In this document: in pieces, positions 43,974-53,699 of the stretch
Layout: each line of letters starts with the position of its first letter
Position numbering within the stretch: the first letter of the stretch is position 1
From: JBNRMR01 sp050942895
GTDB lineage: Bacteria; Bacillota; Clostridia; Christensenellales; UBA1750
Assembly: GCA_050942895.1 (NCBI GenBank)
Contig: JBMNOE010000003.1
Coordinates: forward strand, 124,001-188,000
Length of the DNA: 64,000 nucleotides
Direction: 5' to 3'
Notes under the pieces: generated by a model
Databases searched by the model: none
Told to the model about the DNA's origin: nothing
The model's input: only the letters and a program-made list of their open reading frames with translations
Made by a program: the position numbers and the translations under genes

Positions 43974-46900
43974 TTGAACAAAAGGTTGACCGCCATAATC
44001 AGCATAATCCTCTGCGCGGTTTTGATAATAATATTGACTCCCATCGCTTCAAAGGGTAGCGTACCCGCCTCGGCGCCTGAGGGGCAGACATCCCCCCAAG
44101 CCGCCGCCAGCGTGGTGATTATAAACGAAGTGATGGCGCAAAACCGCTCTGCCGTGCCCGACGAGGACGGAAATTATTATGACTATGTGGAGCTGTACAA
44201 CACTTCCTCAGAGGAAGTGTCTTTGAGCAGCCTTTTTTTGACGGACGACCCTTCCGAGCCTGGCAAACAGTCGTTGCTGGGGCTGTCCATCCCTGCGGAT
44301 TCATACATAATCATATACTGCTCCGGCCTTTCAAAAACCGGCCATGCTTCCTTTAAGCTTTCCGCCGGGGAAACGGTGGCGCTTTTCGACTCATCCTCCC
44401 AGATGCTGGACGCCGTTACAATCGAAACCGCTCCGGCCAACAGCGTGATGATGCGCGACGCCGGCGGAGAGTGGGTTATTTCGGCAAAGTACACCCCTGC
44501 CATGGCCAACACCGATGAAAACCACAGCGCATATCTCGCTTCGTTTGAGGCCATAGGCTCCGAAACGGTTTATATAAACGAAGTGATAAGCCGCAATATT
44601 ACCACATATATGCTGCCCGACGGCTCCGCGCCGGACTGGACAGAGCTTTATAACGCCGGTTCATCGCCGGTTGACATCAGCGGTTGGACATTGACCGATG
44701 ACGAAACAGAGCCTTTCAGCTTCATTTTCCCGGTAGGCACGGTTATAGGCGCGGGTGAATATATGCTGATAATCTGTGATGGCTTGGACAGGCCCACGGC
44801 AGAGCCACCCCACGCCCAGTTTTCAATAAGCTCCGGCGGGGAGACTGTGACCCTTTATAATGCAAGGCGGCAGGTGGTCGACAGGCTGGCGGTGCCGATG
44901 CTGGAAGCGGATACATCCTATGGCCGAAGCCCTGATGACCTTGACGAGCTGCAGGTATTTCTTCAGCCCACCCCCCTTCTGCCCAACGATTCAACCGGCG
45001 TTTCCGCCATGGTAAGGCAGATGCTTTTTGCCAACACAAGCGGGCTTATAATCAGCGAGGTGCTAAGCTCTAACAAGAGCGGGCTTACAGTGGGAGATTT
45101 CACCCCCGACTGGCTTGAGCTGATGAACATATCGGACGTAGCTGTGAACCTGGGCGAGTTCGGGCTATCGAAGTCCGTCAGCCGCCCCGGCGAGTTCCCC
45201 CTGCCCGAAAAGGTTTTACAGCCGGGCGAAAGGGTGGTTATCGTTGCCGATAAGGAGCTCCATGAAGCGGGAGGCGATCCTGAGCAAATATCCGTGGGCT
45301 TTAATATAAGCGCCGGCGGTGATGCGATTTTGCTGGCCCATTCCGGAAGGATCGTGGATAAAATCGCAGCGCCTGCCCTGCAAAGCGACATTTCCTACGG
45401 GCGGGCTGCATCGGATAGCAGCCTTTTTTATTATTACGACTCCCCAAGCCCCGGCGAAGAAAACCCCGGCAGCGGTTATCTTGGCGTCGCGAAAATACCC
45501 GAGCCATCGACAGAAAGCGGCGTGTATAACGGCGTTGATTCCGTATCGCTGCGCTTTGAAACAGATGACGGCATGACCCTTTACTACACCACAGACGGCA
45601 GCCTTCCCACCACTTCATCCCAAAGGCTTGCGGGCGAGCTTAACCTTACAAAGACAACCACAATAAAGCTGCTGGCCCAAAGGGAAAATTACCTCCCCAG
45701 CGAAATTGAGGCCTTTTCATACATCATAAACGAAAACCACAGCCTGCCCATTGTAGCCCTTTCAGCCGATCCGGGCGAGCTGTATGATCCCCAGACGGGA
45801 ATGCTGGCGGATGGTCCCGAATACCACATCACAGACAGCAACGGTTACCACTACAAGGCCAACTACTGGAAAGAGATCGAGATCGGCGCAAATGTTGAGT
45901 ATTTTGACGCGCAAGGGAATAGATTGCTTTCCCAGAGCACAGGCGTGAAGGTCAGCGGCGCCACCTCCCGTGATCAGGCTCAGAAATCGCTGCTGCTCAT
46001 AGCCAGAAACATATACGGCGAAAACCGCCTGCACTTTAGTCCCTTCCCCAACAGGGATTATGACGAATATAAAGCTGTCGTGCTGCGCAACACAGGCCAG
46101 GACTATTACAGGGCCCGGATGCGTGATGCCATGCTCTCATCGCTGATGGAAGGCACGGGGGTATATTATCAGGACACGCAGCCGGTCATTGTCTACCTTA
46201 ACGGCGAATATTACGGCCAATACAACCTGCGCGAGAGGATTAACCGCTATTCGCTGGCCCAGTTCGAGGGCATAACGGAGCAAAGCGTCATCGACAGCGC
46301 TGATATTTTAAGCGGCAGCGGGCGCACTGGCAGCCAGGTAGTCCACGGCAGCTATAAGGAATATCAGGAGCTGGTGAGCTTCGTCAAGGAGAATAGCCTG
46401 AATGTTCAAAGCAATCTGGACTATGTCTTAAGCCAGGTGGACGTTGAAAATCTATTTGACTACGTTTCGTTCCAGATAATTATCGGCAACTCGGACCCAA
46501 GCAACATAAAGTTCTATAAGTTCGATGCGCCGGGCTCCAAATGGAAGTGGATCATATACGACCTTGACTGGGCCAACAACACCGGCAGCAACGGCACCGC
46601 CTATGATTCCTTTGACCGAATGCTTAAGTCCTCCGGCCTGGGCCGCAACAACACCGACAACAGCATCATACAGGCTTTGCTTAAAAACGAGGATATGGAA
46701 AAGCTGTTCTTGGAGCGGTTTGCGAAGCTCTTTTTGGAAAACTTCGACCCGGACAGAGTTCATGCGCGTATCGACGAATATTACGAGATGCTCAAGCCCG
46801 AGATGGAGCGCCAGTTCGAATTCTGGGGGCCAAAGGAGGCCTATAGCCGCAGCGTCTCATCCTGGGAGAGCGAAGTGGGCGCGCTGCACAATTATATAGA

Positions 46901-47003
46901 CAGCTCAAGGCCATATCTGATAAGATATTGTCAGAGCTGGTTTAATCTGACGGACAGCGAAATGCGCGGACTTTTCGGCGATGTTTTCGATCAGCTTAAA
47001 TAG
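43974..47003 (+). CDS. CotH-kinase-family protein with three lamin-tail domains
   Basis: About 1009 residues from a TTG start with GGAGG seven bases upstream; a membrane or signal segment follows (AIISIILCAVLIIIL). Three lamin-tail-like beta domains come next (INEVMAQNRS, INEVISRNI and ISEVLSSNKSG starts; about 45-180, 200-330, 355-495). Then a chitobiase-C-like strand region (LYYTTDGSLPTTSSQ) and a CotH kinase domain (about 590-960) with YYGQYNLRERINRYSL and the metal-binding IYDLDWANN. CotH proteins of Bacillus spores are atypical protein kinases. Here the exported form lies next to VTC and DUF4956 genes, a recurring trio. Confidence 0.9.
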   Translation: MNKRLTAIISIILCAVLIIILTPIASKGSVPASAPEGQTSPQAAASVVIINEVMAQNRSAVPDEDGNYYDYVELYNTSSEEVSLSSLFLTDDPSEPGKQSLLGLSIPADSYIIIYCSGLSKTGHASFKLSAGETVALFDSSSQMLDAVTIETAPANSVMMRDAGGEWVISAKYTPAMANTDENHSAYLASFEAIGSETVYINEVISRNITTYMLPDGSAPDWTELYNAGSSPVDISGWTLTDDETEPFSFIFPVGTVIGAGEYMLIICDGLDRPTAEPPHAQFSISSGGETVTLYNARRQVVDRLAVPMLEADTSYGRSPDDLDELQVFLQPTPLLPNDSTGVSAMVRQMLFANTSGLIISEVLSSNKSGLTVGDFTPDWLELMNISDVAVNLGEFGLSKSVSRPGEFPLPEKVLQPGERVVIVADKELHEAGGDPEQISVGFNISAGGDAILLAHSGRIVDKIAAPALQSDISYGRAASDSSLFYYYDSPSPGEENPGSGYLGVAKIPEPSTESGVYNGVDSVSLRFETDDGMTLYYTTDGSLPTTSSQRLAGELNLTKTTTIKLLAQRENYLPSEIEAFSYIINENHSLPIVALSADPGELYDPQTGMLADGPEYHITDSNGYHYKANYWKEIEIGANVEYFDAQGNRLLSQSTGVKVSGATSRDQAQKSLLLIARNIYGENRLHFSPFPNRDYDEYKAVVLRNTGQDYYRARMRDAMLSSLMEGTGVYYQDTQPVIVYLNGEYYGQYNLRERINRYSLAQFEGITEQSVIDSADILSGSGRTGSQVVHGSYKEYQELVSFVKENSLNVQSNLDYVLSQVDVENLFDYVSFQIIIGNSDPSNIKFYKFDAPGSKWKWIIYDLDWANNTGSNGTAYDSFDRMLKSSGLGRNNTDNSIIQALLKNEDMEKLFLERFAKLFLENFDPDRVHARIDEYYEMLKPEMERQFEFWGPKEAYSRSVSSWESEVGALHNYIDSSRPYLIRYCQSWFNLTDSEMRGLFGDVFDQLK

Positions 47004-47012
47004 GAGGGTTAA

Positions 47013-47735
47013 ATGACAGCTTTTGCCGCAAAAAGAAAAAAAGAAAGCCCCGAGCCACTTCGCCATGAGCTGAAATATTACATAAACGGCGCTGATGCCT
47101 ATCTGTTGGGCAATCTTTTGGACAGGGCGCTTTGGCGGGACGAAAATGCCGATGAAAACCGCGAATACCATATCCGCAGTCTTTATTTCGACAACTATTT
47201 TGACAGCGCCTTTTATGACAAGATCGCCGGGGTGAAGAACAGGGACAAATACCGCATACGCATATACAACTTTTCCGACAGGCAGATACGCCTTGAGCGG
47301 AAAAGCAAGCGGGGCGATCTCATCTGTAAGACTTCGGCCAACATAAACCGGGAGCTTTGCGAGCAGATAATGGCCGGAGACCCCAGGGGCCTTGAAAAGT
47401 CCTCCCATCCCCTGCTGAGGGATATGTATGTGCAGATGACGATAAACATGCTACGGCCCGTCGTCATAGTGGACTATGTGCGCGAGGCCTTCACCCACCC
47501 GGCGGAAAACACCCGAGTGACAATAGACAAGCAGCTTCGTACGGGACTTTTCAGCAGCGATCTGTTCAACCCTCGCTTGCCCACGCTGCCGCCCATCGAC
47601 GAGGATTTAACGATACTGGAAGTTAAGTATGACCGCAATCTCATCAGCATAATCCCGCCGCTGATTTCCTTCGCCAGGCATAACAGGAGTGCCATATCGA
47701 AGTACACATTATGCCGCCGCTTTGAATTTATGTGA
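47013..47735 (+). CDS. VTC-domain polyphosphate polymerase-like protein
   Basis: A 240-residue tunnel-fold protein related to the catalytic domain of yeast Vtc4, which makes polyphosphate from ATP. Tunnel residues are visible: RHELKYYI, YFDN, DKYRIRIYNFSDRQIRLERKSK, and the late acidic strand ILEVKYDR. Ten bases after the CotH gene, with AGGAGGG before its ATG. In bacteria this family commonly accompanies CotH and DUF4956 genes; whether it makes polyphosphate there is not settled. Confidence 0.93.
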   Translation: MTAFAAKRKKESPEPLRHELKYYINGADAYLLGNLLDRALWRDENADENREYHIRSLYFDNYFDSAFYDKIAGVKNRDKYRIRIYNFSDRQIRLERKSKRGDLICKTSANINRELCEQIMAGDPRGLEKSSHPLLRDMYVQMTINMLRPVVIVDYVREAFTHPAENTRVTIDKQLRTGLFSSDLFNPRLPTLPPIDEDLTILEVKYDRNLISIIPPLISFARHNRSAISKYTLCRRFEFM

Positions 47736-47780
47736 TTTTCATTAAAAGCAGAAAAAGAAAAGACTTGCGGGGTGAATCGG

Positions 47781-48095
47781 ATGGCGGAAAAGGGCAGAAT
47801 CGTTTTTCTAAACGGCGTTACCAGCGCCGGAAAAACTTCCACTGCAAGAGCGCTTCAGGAGCGCGGCGACATGTTTTTTACGCCCTTTCAAACGGCCTGT
47901 TTCATTCTATGGTAGGCCGCAGACAGTTGATGGAAAACTACTGGGGATGTTTGAGCGAAGCCATAATCATGATGTATCATACGGCGAAGCTGTTTTCCGA
48001 CATGGGGCATAATGTGCTTATCGACGGTCTGCTGCTGTAGCAAACTGAAATGCAGCGCAATATCAGGCGCACAGACAGGTATGAGTTTCAGTCTC
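47781..48095 (+). pseudogene. broken P-loop kinase (chloramphenicol-phosphotransferase-like)
   Basis: The ATG at 47781 begins RIVFLNGVTSAGKTSTARAL, an intact phosphate-binding loop as in the CPT-like kinase family. The frame ends early, near 47914. A +1 shift at about 47878 continues as DMFFYALSNGLFHSMVG, then a run ending SDMGHNVLIDGLLL, where another stop occurs. The remaining two thirds of a normal protein are absent. It is therefore frameshifted and truncated. It lies between the VTC and DUF4956 genes, which are usually close together. Confidence 0.75.
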
Positions 48096-48159
48096 GGGAA
48101 CATAGCTTATAAAAAGATATAAAACAAGAACAAAAAACGATTTTACAACTTGGAGGAAT

Positions 48160-48867
48160 ATGATCATGTTGCTTACCGGAAACGCCCCTCTTTCAACCAC
48201 CGATGTCATAAAAAAATCTGTGTTGGAGGGTTTTAATCTCGCTTCGCAGAACTTAACTGCAGCAAATATCCTCGTGACCTTGGGCATGGCCTTTGCCATC
48301 GGAATATTCATATTCTTCGTCTACCGCCAGACATTCAAAGGCGTGCTGTATTCCCATTCGTTTAACCTCTCGCTGATAATGCTGGCCATGGTCACGTCGC
48401 TGATAATCATGATCATATCCAATTCGCTGGCCCTTTCTCTGGGCATGGTGGGCGCCCTGTCCATAGTCCGCTTCAGGACAGCTGTGAAGGATCCCTCCGA
48501 CACGGTGTACATGTTCTGGTCAATCAGCGCGGGCATAACCGTGGGCGCAGGCTATTATCTGCTGGCGATTATCGCTTGTCTTGTCATCGGCGCATGCATA
48601 TTCTTGCTCACATTTTTTTCCGGCAAGGGCAGCAACACATTCCTGCTGGTGGTCCACTGCTCCTCCGAGGGTGAGAAGGCCATGCTGCCCGTTCTGCGCA
48701 AGATTCAGCGCCGCAAGATGAAGAGCAAGACAGTCACCAGAAACGGCGTGGAGGTGACCTACGAGGTGCGCCTTTCCGACGAGAGATCTGGCGTGGTGGA
48801 TGAGCTTTTGGCGCAGCCGGGCGTATATGACGCCACACTTGTCAGCTACAAGGCGGACATGGCATAA
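48160..48867 (+). CDS. DUF4956 membrane protein
   Basis: 235 residues with four or so membrane segments in the first 155 residues (LVTLGMAFAIGIFIFFVY, LIMLAMVTSLIIMIIS, ALSIVRFRTAVKDPSDTV between helices, GAGYYLLAIIACLVIGACI) and a soluble C-terminal domain. GALSIVRFRTAVKDP is the family signature. GGAGG precedes the ATG. Third member of the CotH-VTC-DUF4956 group; its role is unknown, possibly as membrane partner of the polymerase. Confidence 0.9.
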   Translation: MIMLLTGNAPLSTTDVIKKSVLEGFNLASQNLTAANILVTLGMAFAIGIFIFFVYRQTFKGVLYSHSFNLSLIMLAMVTSLIIMIISNSLALSLGMVGALSIVRFRTAVKDPSDTVYMFWSISAGITVGAGYYLLAIIACLVIGACIFLLTFFSGKGSNTFLLVVHCSSEGEKAMLPVLRKIQRRKMKSKTVTRNGVEVTYEVRLSDERSGVVDELLAQPGVYDATLVSYKADMA

Positions 48868-48906
48868 GACTAAGACTTTAGCGAAAGCTTTATTCTTTAT
48901 CTTCAA

Positions 48907-48963
48907 AAGAAAAATAAAAAGTAAAAAGGCAGACGCGCATAGGAAAATACGCGCCTGCCTATA
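48907..48963 (-). terminator. terminator of the XRE regulator gene
   Basis: AGGCAGGCGCG and CGCGTCTGCCT (minus strand; one mismatch) form the stem, then TTTTTACTTTTTATTTTTC. Confidence 0.8.
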
Positions 48964-48985
48964 TTTATAACCTTAGCCTCAACCT

Positions 48986-49291
48986 TTAAATATATTCCTG
49001 AATTTTTTTCACCGTATCGCTGAGAAGCTTTATGTTCTCCGACAGCAGCTCATAATTGGCCGCATTCTGATCTCTGTTCAGGCGCAGTGAATCCTCCAAA
49101 AGCTCATCCATGGAAACATTTAGAACATTGCAAATTGAAACCAGAGTTTCAATGCTGGCCTTTCTCTGGCCTCTTTCTATCAGCCCAAAAAAAGCCGTTG
49201 AAATTCCAATCATCTCAGCAGATTCCTTTTGCGTTAAGCCTCTTTGTTTTCGAACATTACGAATTTTCCTTCCCAGACTTTCATAATCCAT
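48986..49291 (-). CDS. XRE-family helix-turn-helix regulator
   Basis: 101 residues. The Cro/CI-type DNA-binding domain occupies residues 6-62 (GLTQKESAEMIGISTAFFGLIERGQRKAS in two steps of the fold), followed by a short helical tail (LSENIKLLSDTVKKIQEYI) probably for dimer contact. GGGGG lies before the ATG. No operator could be identified. It lies just downstream of the disrupted dehydrogenase. Confidence 0.9.
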   Translation of the reverse strand: MDYESLGRKIRNVRKQRGLTQKESAEMIGISTAFFGLIERGQRKASIETLVSICNVLNVSMDELLEDSLRLNRDQNAANYELLSENIKLLSDTVKKIQEYI

Positions 49292-49303
49292 GTTTAAGCC
49301 CCC

Positions 49304-50162
49304 TTAATACCCTCTTTTCATATTTACGATATTTTCAAGGCGCGCCCCGCTTATATATCTGTGCAGGTTTTCCGTAAAAATATCGATTATGCGCTTAAAG
49401 TTGCCATACGAATCCGCGGAGTTATGCGGGGTTATGAGGCACCTTTTTTCTTTCCACAGGGGATGTTCTGAAGGCAGCGGCTCCGGCGAAGTCACATCCA
49501 GGCCCGCAGCGAAGATCTTTTCATCTCTAAGGGCGTCGAGCAGAGCGTCTTGATCTATGGCTGTCCCCCTGCCGACATTGACGATTATGGCATTATTTTT
49601 CATAATATCAAAGTGCCGTCTGGCAATAAAATGCTTCGTTTCGCTGGTGCTGGGCAGGCTTAAGGATATGAAATCGCTCTGTGAAAGCACATGATCAAGC
49701 CCGTCAGCGGTGTAAAGCTCGTCCACATAGCTCGGTTTTTCACTTAAAGTGTTTTTGACAGCGAGAACCCTTGCGCCAAGAGCGTGGGCCTTTTTCGCCA
49801 CGTTTGCGCCGATATCGCCCAGGCCGATCACTCCAACGGTCGATCCCTCTATGTCCGCTGAAAGCCTATGGCGCTGCCAGCTGCCGCTTTGCATATTGTC
49901 CCTGTAAAGGTGCATGTTTCTGGAAAGGGCGATGAACATGCCGATCACATACTCAGACATGGGCTTTCCGAAAACTCCGCTTGAATTGGTCAAAATGACG
50001 CCTTCGTTTGAGTAAAGATCACTGTCGCAATATCTTTCGCTGCCGGCAGTGCCCAGGTTATGCCATATGTTCATCGCAGCCGTCATAGAAGAGCTTTTCG
50101 CTCAGAACTATACCGGAACAGATGTATAAAACCGGCTTTTTCGCGGGCTTGGTTGTGGTCAT
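49304..50162 (-). pseudogene. D-2-hydroxyacid dehydrogenase, disrupted at its N-terminal end
   Basis: The main reading frame (up to 50086) keeps the NAD-binding domain GVIGLGDIGANVAKKA and the catalytic Arg (NVGRGTAID), Glu (VTSPEPLPSEHPLW) and His (LITPHNS). Its start, in MTAAMNIWHNLGTAGSERYCD, is in the middle of the normal protein. Upstream, an AAGGAG-led ATG at 50162 opens a 34-residue frame, KPAKKPVLYICSGIVLSEKL, which fits the true N-terminus and stops at 50058. The two frames overlap, and about 60 residues of catalytic domain are missing, so a deletion with frameshift is likely. It is probably inactive. Confidence 0.7.
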
Positions 50163-50264
50163 CTTCATTCTCCTTAAAGCTATGCAGAAACTCGGCTTAT
50201 GCTAATCTTACAGTTTAACTCGCACATTAAGCGCAGCGGCTAAAAGAGGGCAGAAACAACAAAG

Positions 50265-51440
50265 CTACAGGCAGAGCCTGAGGATTTCATAGCAGTCATT
50301 TTCATCCAGCCTGACGAAATTCCCCAGCGTGCCGTCGCCATTGCCCTTTTTCACATTCTTTGCCAGCTCGCGCAGGCTGTCCTCGCCTATGTTCACATGG
50401 GAAAGCCTTGTGGGAAGGCCGATGGACGCAAAGTAGCTTTCCAGCTTTTCGATGGCCTTAAGAGCGGTCTCCTCCATGTTGAAAACGTTTATTTCGATAT
50501 CGAGCACTCTGTTGGCAAACTGGCAGAAGCGGGCGATATCCTGCTTGTAGACATACTTCATCCACGCCGGAAACACTATGGCAAGGCCCGCGCCATGGGC
50601 GATATCGAACATGCCGGAGAGCTCATGCTCAATGTTATGGGAGGCCCAGTCCTGAACTTTATCAGCGCCCAGAACATTATTGTGCGCCAAGGTCGAAGCC
50701 CACATCAGCGCCGCTTGGGCTTCATAGTCGCGGGGGTTGGCGATGGCCTTGGGCGCATTGTTGTACACGGTCTTTATAAGCCCCTCGGTCATCCTGTCGG
50801 AAAGCTCCACATGCTTTGTGTTTGTAAAATAGCGCTCCATCGCATGGGCCATTATGTCCGCCGCGCCGTTTGCAATCTGGTGCTTGGGCAGAGTGTAGCA
50901 CATCTCAGGGTTCAGCAAAGAGAACTTCGGCCGGTTTATCTCCACATTGCAGCCGCGCTTCATGCCGTTTTCATCGTTTGTAAGGACGCTTGAATTGCTG
51001 GCCTCGCTGCCTGCGGCGGGGAGTGTCAAAATGGTGGCAACCGGCACGGTGTCCACCGCAACGGCCGTTCCGTCATAAAGATCCCATACATCGCCGTCAT
51101 ACTTAAGGCCAACGCCGATTCCCTTGGTGGAGTCGATAACGCTGCCCCCGCCAACCGCCAGAAGAAAATCCACGCCTTCTTTCCTGCAAAGAGCGATGCC
51201 TTCCCGCACCAGTGAAACCCTCGGGTTGGGCTGAACGCCGCTCAGTTCCACAAAACCTATGCCGGCATCATTTAGGCTTTTTACAACAGTGTCGTAAAGG
51301 CCGATCTTCTTTATGCTGCCTCCTCCATAATGAAAGAGCACCTTTGTGGCGCCATATTCTTTAAGCATCTGCCCGACTTTGGCCTCAACACCCTTGCCAA
51401 AAACGATCTTGGTGGGCGAACAAAATTCAAAATTTAACAT
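50265..51440 (-). CDS. iron-containing alcohol dehydrogenase (butanol dehydrogenase-like)
   Basis: A 391-residue group III dehydrogenase: GGGSIKKIGLYD and LAVGGGSVIDSTKGI in the NAD(P) domain, then metal ligands D, H, H, H in the helical half (NGAADIMAHAMERYF, HNIEHELSGMFDIAHGAGLA). It resembles clostridial BdhA/BdhB and YugJ/YqhD, which reduce aldehydes. AAGGAG precedes the ATG. It is monocistronic. Confidence 0.95.
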   Translation of the reverse strand: MLNFEFCSPTKIVFGKGVEAKVGQMLKEYGATKVLFHYGGGSIKKIGLYDTVVKSLNDAGIGFVELSGVQPNPRVSLVREGIALCRKEGVDFLLAVGGGSVIDSTKGIGVGLKYDGDVWDLYDGTAVAVDTVPVATILTLPAAGSEASNSSVLTNDENGMKRGCNVEINRPKFSLLNPEMCYTLPKHQIANGAADIMAHAMERYFTNTKHVELSDRMTEGLIKTVYNNAPKAIANPRDYEAQAALMWASTLAHNNVLGADKVQDWASHNIEHELSGMFDIAHGAGLAIVFPAWMKYVYKQDIARFCQFANRVLDIEINVFNMEETALKAIEKLESYFASIGLPTRLSHVNIGEDSLRELAKNVKKGNGDGTLGNFVRLDENDCYEILRLCL

Positions 51441-51522
51441 GTTTCTCTCCTTATCTTTTTTATTCTTTTTATTATAATATATAATATTATTATCTATTAT
51501 TATCTTCTTCTGCTTTTCTCAG

Positions 51523-52290
51523 CTAAGAACTCTGATTAATACCTAACTTATTAGAAAAATGAGCTATCCCAATCCCCGCCGCCACCGCCAGGTTGAGCGA
51601 GTCGATCTCGGCTCCATGATGAATGCAAACGCCCGTTTCCCTGGCCAAAAGGTTTTCAGGCAGGCCCGCGGACTCGTTGCCAAATACCAGCGAAGGCAGG
51701 CCCTCTATTGCGGCTTCATGGAGGGAGGCGGCATTCTTCAGTCGAAAAAAGTACTTTCTGTGGGCGGGGAAATTGTTTTCATATTCATCAAAGTTTTCAT
51801 ACGCTCTGACATTTATAGAAAACAGGGCCCCCATTGAAGCCCTTACCGCCTGCGGAGAAAAAACATCCACACAGGGCTTTATCACTGCCACATCCCTGAA
51901 GCCAAAGCCCAGGGCAGTTCGCAGTATTGTGCCGAAATTGCCCGCGTCTGATATATTGTGCAGAACAATGTGTGGCTCATCCTTTGCCAGGAAGCTTTCG
52001 TATTTGCTGAAAACGGCTACCGCGCTGCAGTTTTCCTTGCCGCATATGCGTTCGATGGCCCTGGGGGCTGTTTCAACATATATGCCCCGCTCAAGGCAGG
52101 CGTCTTTGAGCTTTACCGCACCGCTGTTCATGCCGCTGTCCGAAGATAATAATAGGGCCCGGATATGCTCCGGCCTTCTTTTTAAAAGCTCCAATGATGG
52201 AAAAGCGCCGCAAGCATATGATATGTCCAAGCGCCTGTCGTATTTACCGTATTTAGGCACGAAGCAATCTTCTCCCGTCCGATTTATCAT
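51523..52290 (-). CDS. TrmH/SpoU-family RNA methyltransferase (second copy)
   Basis: 255 residues with SPOUT motifs IVLHNISDAGNFGTILRTALG, LVFGNESAGLPENLL and SLNLAVAAGIGIAHF. It differs strongly from the protein at 23491 and probably has another RNA target. The N-terminal 100 residues form a substrate-binding domain. The ribosome site is weak. Confidence 0.88.
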   Translation of the reverse strand: MINRTGEDCFVPKYGKYDRRLDISYACGAFPSLELLKRRPEHIRALLLSSDSGMNSGAVKLKDACLERGIYVETAPRAIERICGKENCSAVAVFSKYESFLAKDEPHIVLHNISDAGNFGTILRTALGFGFRDVAVIKPCVDVFSPQAVRASMGALFSINVRAYENFDEYENNFPAHRKYFFRLKNAASLHEAAIEGLPSLVFGNESAGLPENLLARETGVCIHHGAEIDSLNLAVAAGIGIAHFSNKLGINQSS

Positions 52291-52432
52291 CTGCTTCCCG
52301 CCACCATTTTAGCATTTTTTTTACAAAAAAACAATAGACCCTAATGAACTCATAGTTTTTATTGGAAATCCGTGTTGTTTATGCTATTATTGCTTTATAA
52401 TCGCATTAGATATGCATTATTTGGAGGAATGG

Positions 52433-53668
52433 ATGTTTAAAAAGACCGCTTTACCAATCCTTATCGCACTGCTTTTGTTCTCAGGCCTTTCCCGTGCCAC
52501 GGCCGGAGCAGGCGTTAACTGCGAGAGCAAAAACAGCGCCTCTTTCACGCTGACCGCAGTTGGCGACATAATGATGCATGACGAGCAGATTGAAAGCGCT
52601 TTTCGCGGCGACAGCAGCTACGATTTCAGCCAATATTTTGCGCATCTCAGGCAAAGGCTCTCCCATGCCGACGTCACTTTAGCCAACATGGAGGCGCCTG
52701 TGGTTCCATACCGCCCCTATGAGGGATTCCCCCATTTTAACTCTCCTCCACAGCTTCTGGAGGAGATGGCAAAGGCTGGCATCGACATCGCTTCCGTCTG
52801 CAACAATCACTCCCTCGACCAGAATATCGACGGCGCAAAAGAGACTCTTGAGCAGCTTCGCAGCGCAGGAATTACCCCCCTGGGCATGTATGACGATGAG
52901 TCGCTGTATTTTGATCCGCTCATCAGAGAGATAAACGGCGTAAAGGTTGCTTTTTTGGCCTACACAGAGCATGTAAACGGCAGGGAAAAGCACTTCAAGA
53001 AGGAAGATCTCAAGCGGCTGATAAAGATATTTAACAAAGACGAGGCGGCATTTGACATATTCAGCGCAAAAAGGGCCGGCGCGGACGTGGTGGTGGTGAT
53101 GATGCACTGGGGCAAAGAATACGAGGACGACCCCTCCCCTGCCGTTATGAAGCTGGCCGAGGAGCTGGCCATAACCGGCGCGGACATAATCATCGGCAGC
53201 CATCCTCACGTGGTTCAAACTTGTGAAATCAAGACAGTCACCCGCGCTGACGGGCTTGAGCACGATGTCTTTATCGCCTATTCCCTTGGCAACTTTATAT
53301 CAAACCAGACCCTTGCTCCACGCCAATACGGTGTTATCGTCGACCTTGAAGTGGAATATGATTTTGCGCTGAAAAAGCTCAGCTTCAAAGAAGCCGCTTA
53401 CACGCCAACTTATGTCTGGAAGCGGCCGAATACATCGCATCGGGGCGCATATGATTTCAGCGTCCTCGCCTGCGGGGATTATACCTCCCTTTCGCCGCAC
53501 CCGGCAGGGGAAGTAAGCGAGGCTTATTTGCGCTACATAAACCGCGCCCATAGCCATATCTGCGCCCAGATGGCGGAAAACATACCGCTTTTTGACTATT
53601 ACCGGCGCGCAGAAATGGGAGACATCAAAAAACCCGCCGTTCCTTTGGGGGAAGGCAGGTTAAAATGA
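52433..53668 (+). CDS. CapA-family (PGA_cap) metallophosphatase-like protein
   Basis: 411 residues with a signal peptide (LPILIALLLFSGLSRATAGA). The domain follows the CapA/PgsA pattern: TAVGDIMMH, ANMEAPV, FNSPPQLLEEMAKAGIDIASVCNNHSLD, VVVMMHWGKEYE and GADIIIGSHPHVVQ, with metal ligands D, N, H, H. Family members take part in poly-gamma-glutamate or wall-polymer metabolism, but no capB or capC is near. GGAGG lies five bases before the ATG at 52433. It has its own leader with TATAAT at 52396. Confidence 0.9.
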   Translation: MFKKTALPILIALLLFSGLSRATAGAGVNCESKNSASFTLTAVGDIMMHDEQIESAFRGDSSYDFSQYFAHLRQRLSHADVTLANMEAPVVPYRPYEGFPHFNSPPQLLEEMAKAGIDIASVCNNHSLDQNIDGAKETLEQLRSAGITPLGMYDDESLYFDPLIREINGVKVAFLAYTEHVNGREKHFKKEDLKRLIKIFNKDEAAFDIFSAKRAGADVVVVMMHWGKEYEDDPSPAVMKLAEELAITGADIIIGSHPHVVQTCEIKTVTRADGLEHDVFIAYSLGNFISNQTLAPRQYGVIVDLEVEYDFALKKLSFKEAAYTPTYVWKRPNTSHRGAYDFSVLACGDYTSLSPHPAGEVSEAYLRYINRAHSHICAQMAENIPLFDYYRRAEMGDIKKPAVPLGEGRLK

Positions 53669-53699
53669 CAGAAAATGACAGAAAATGATAAAAAACCGG

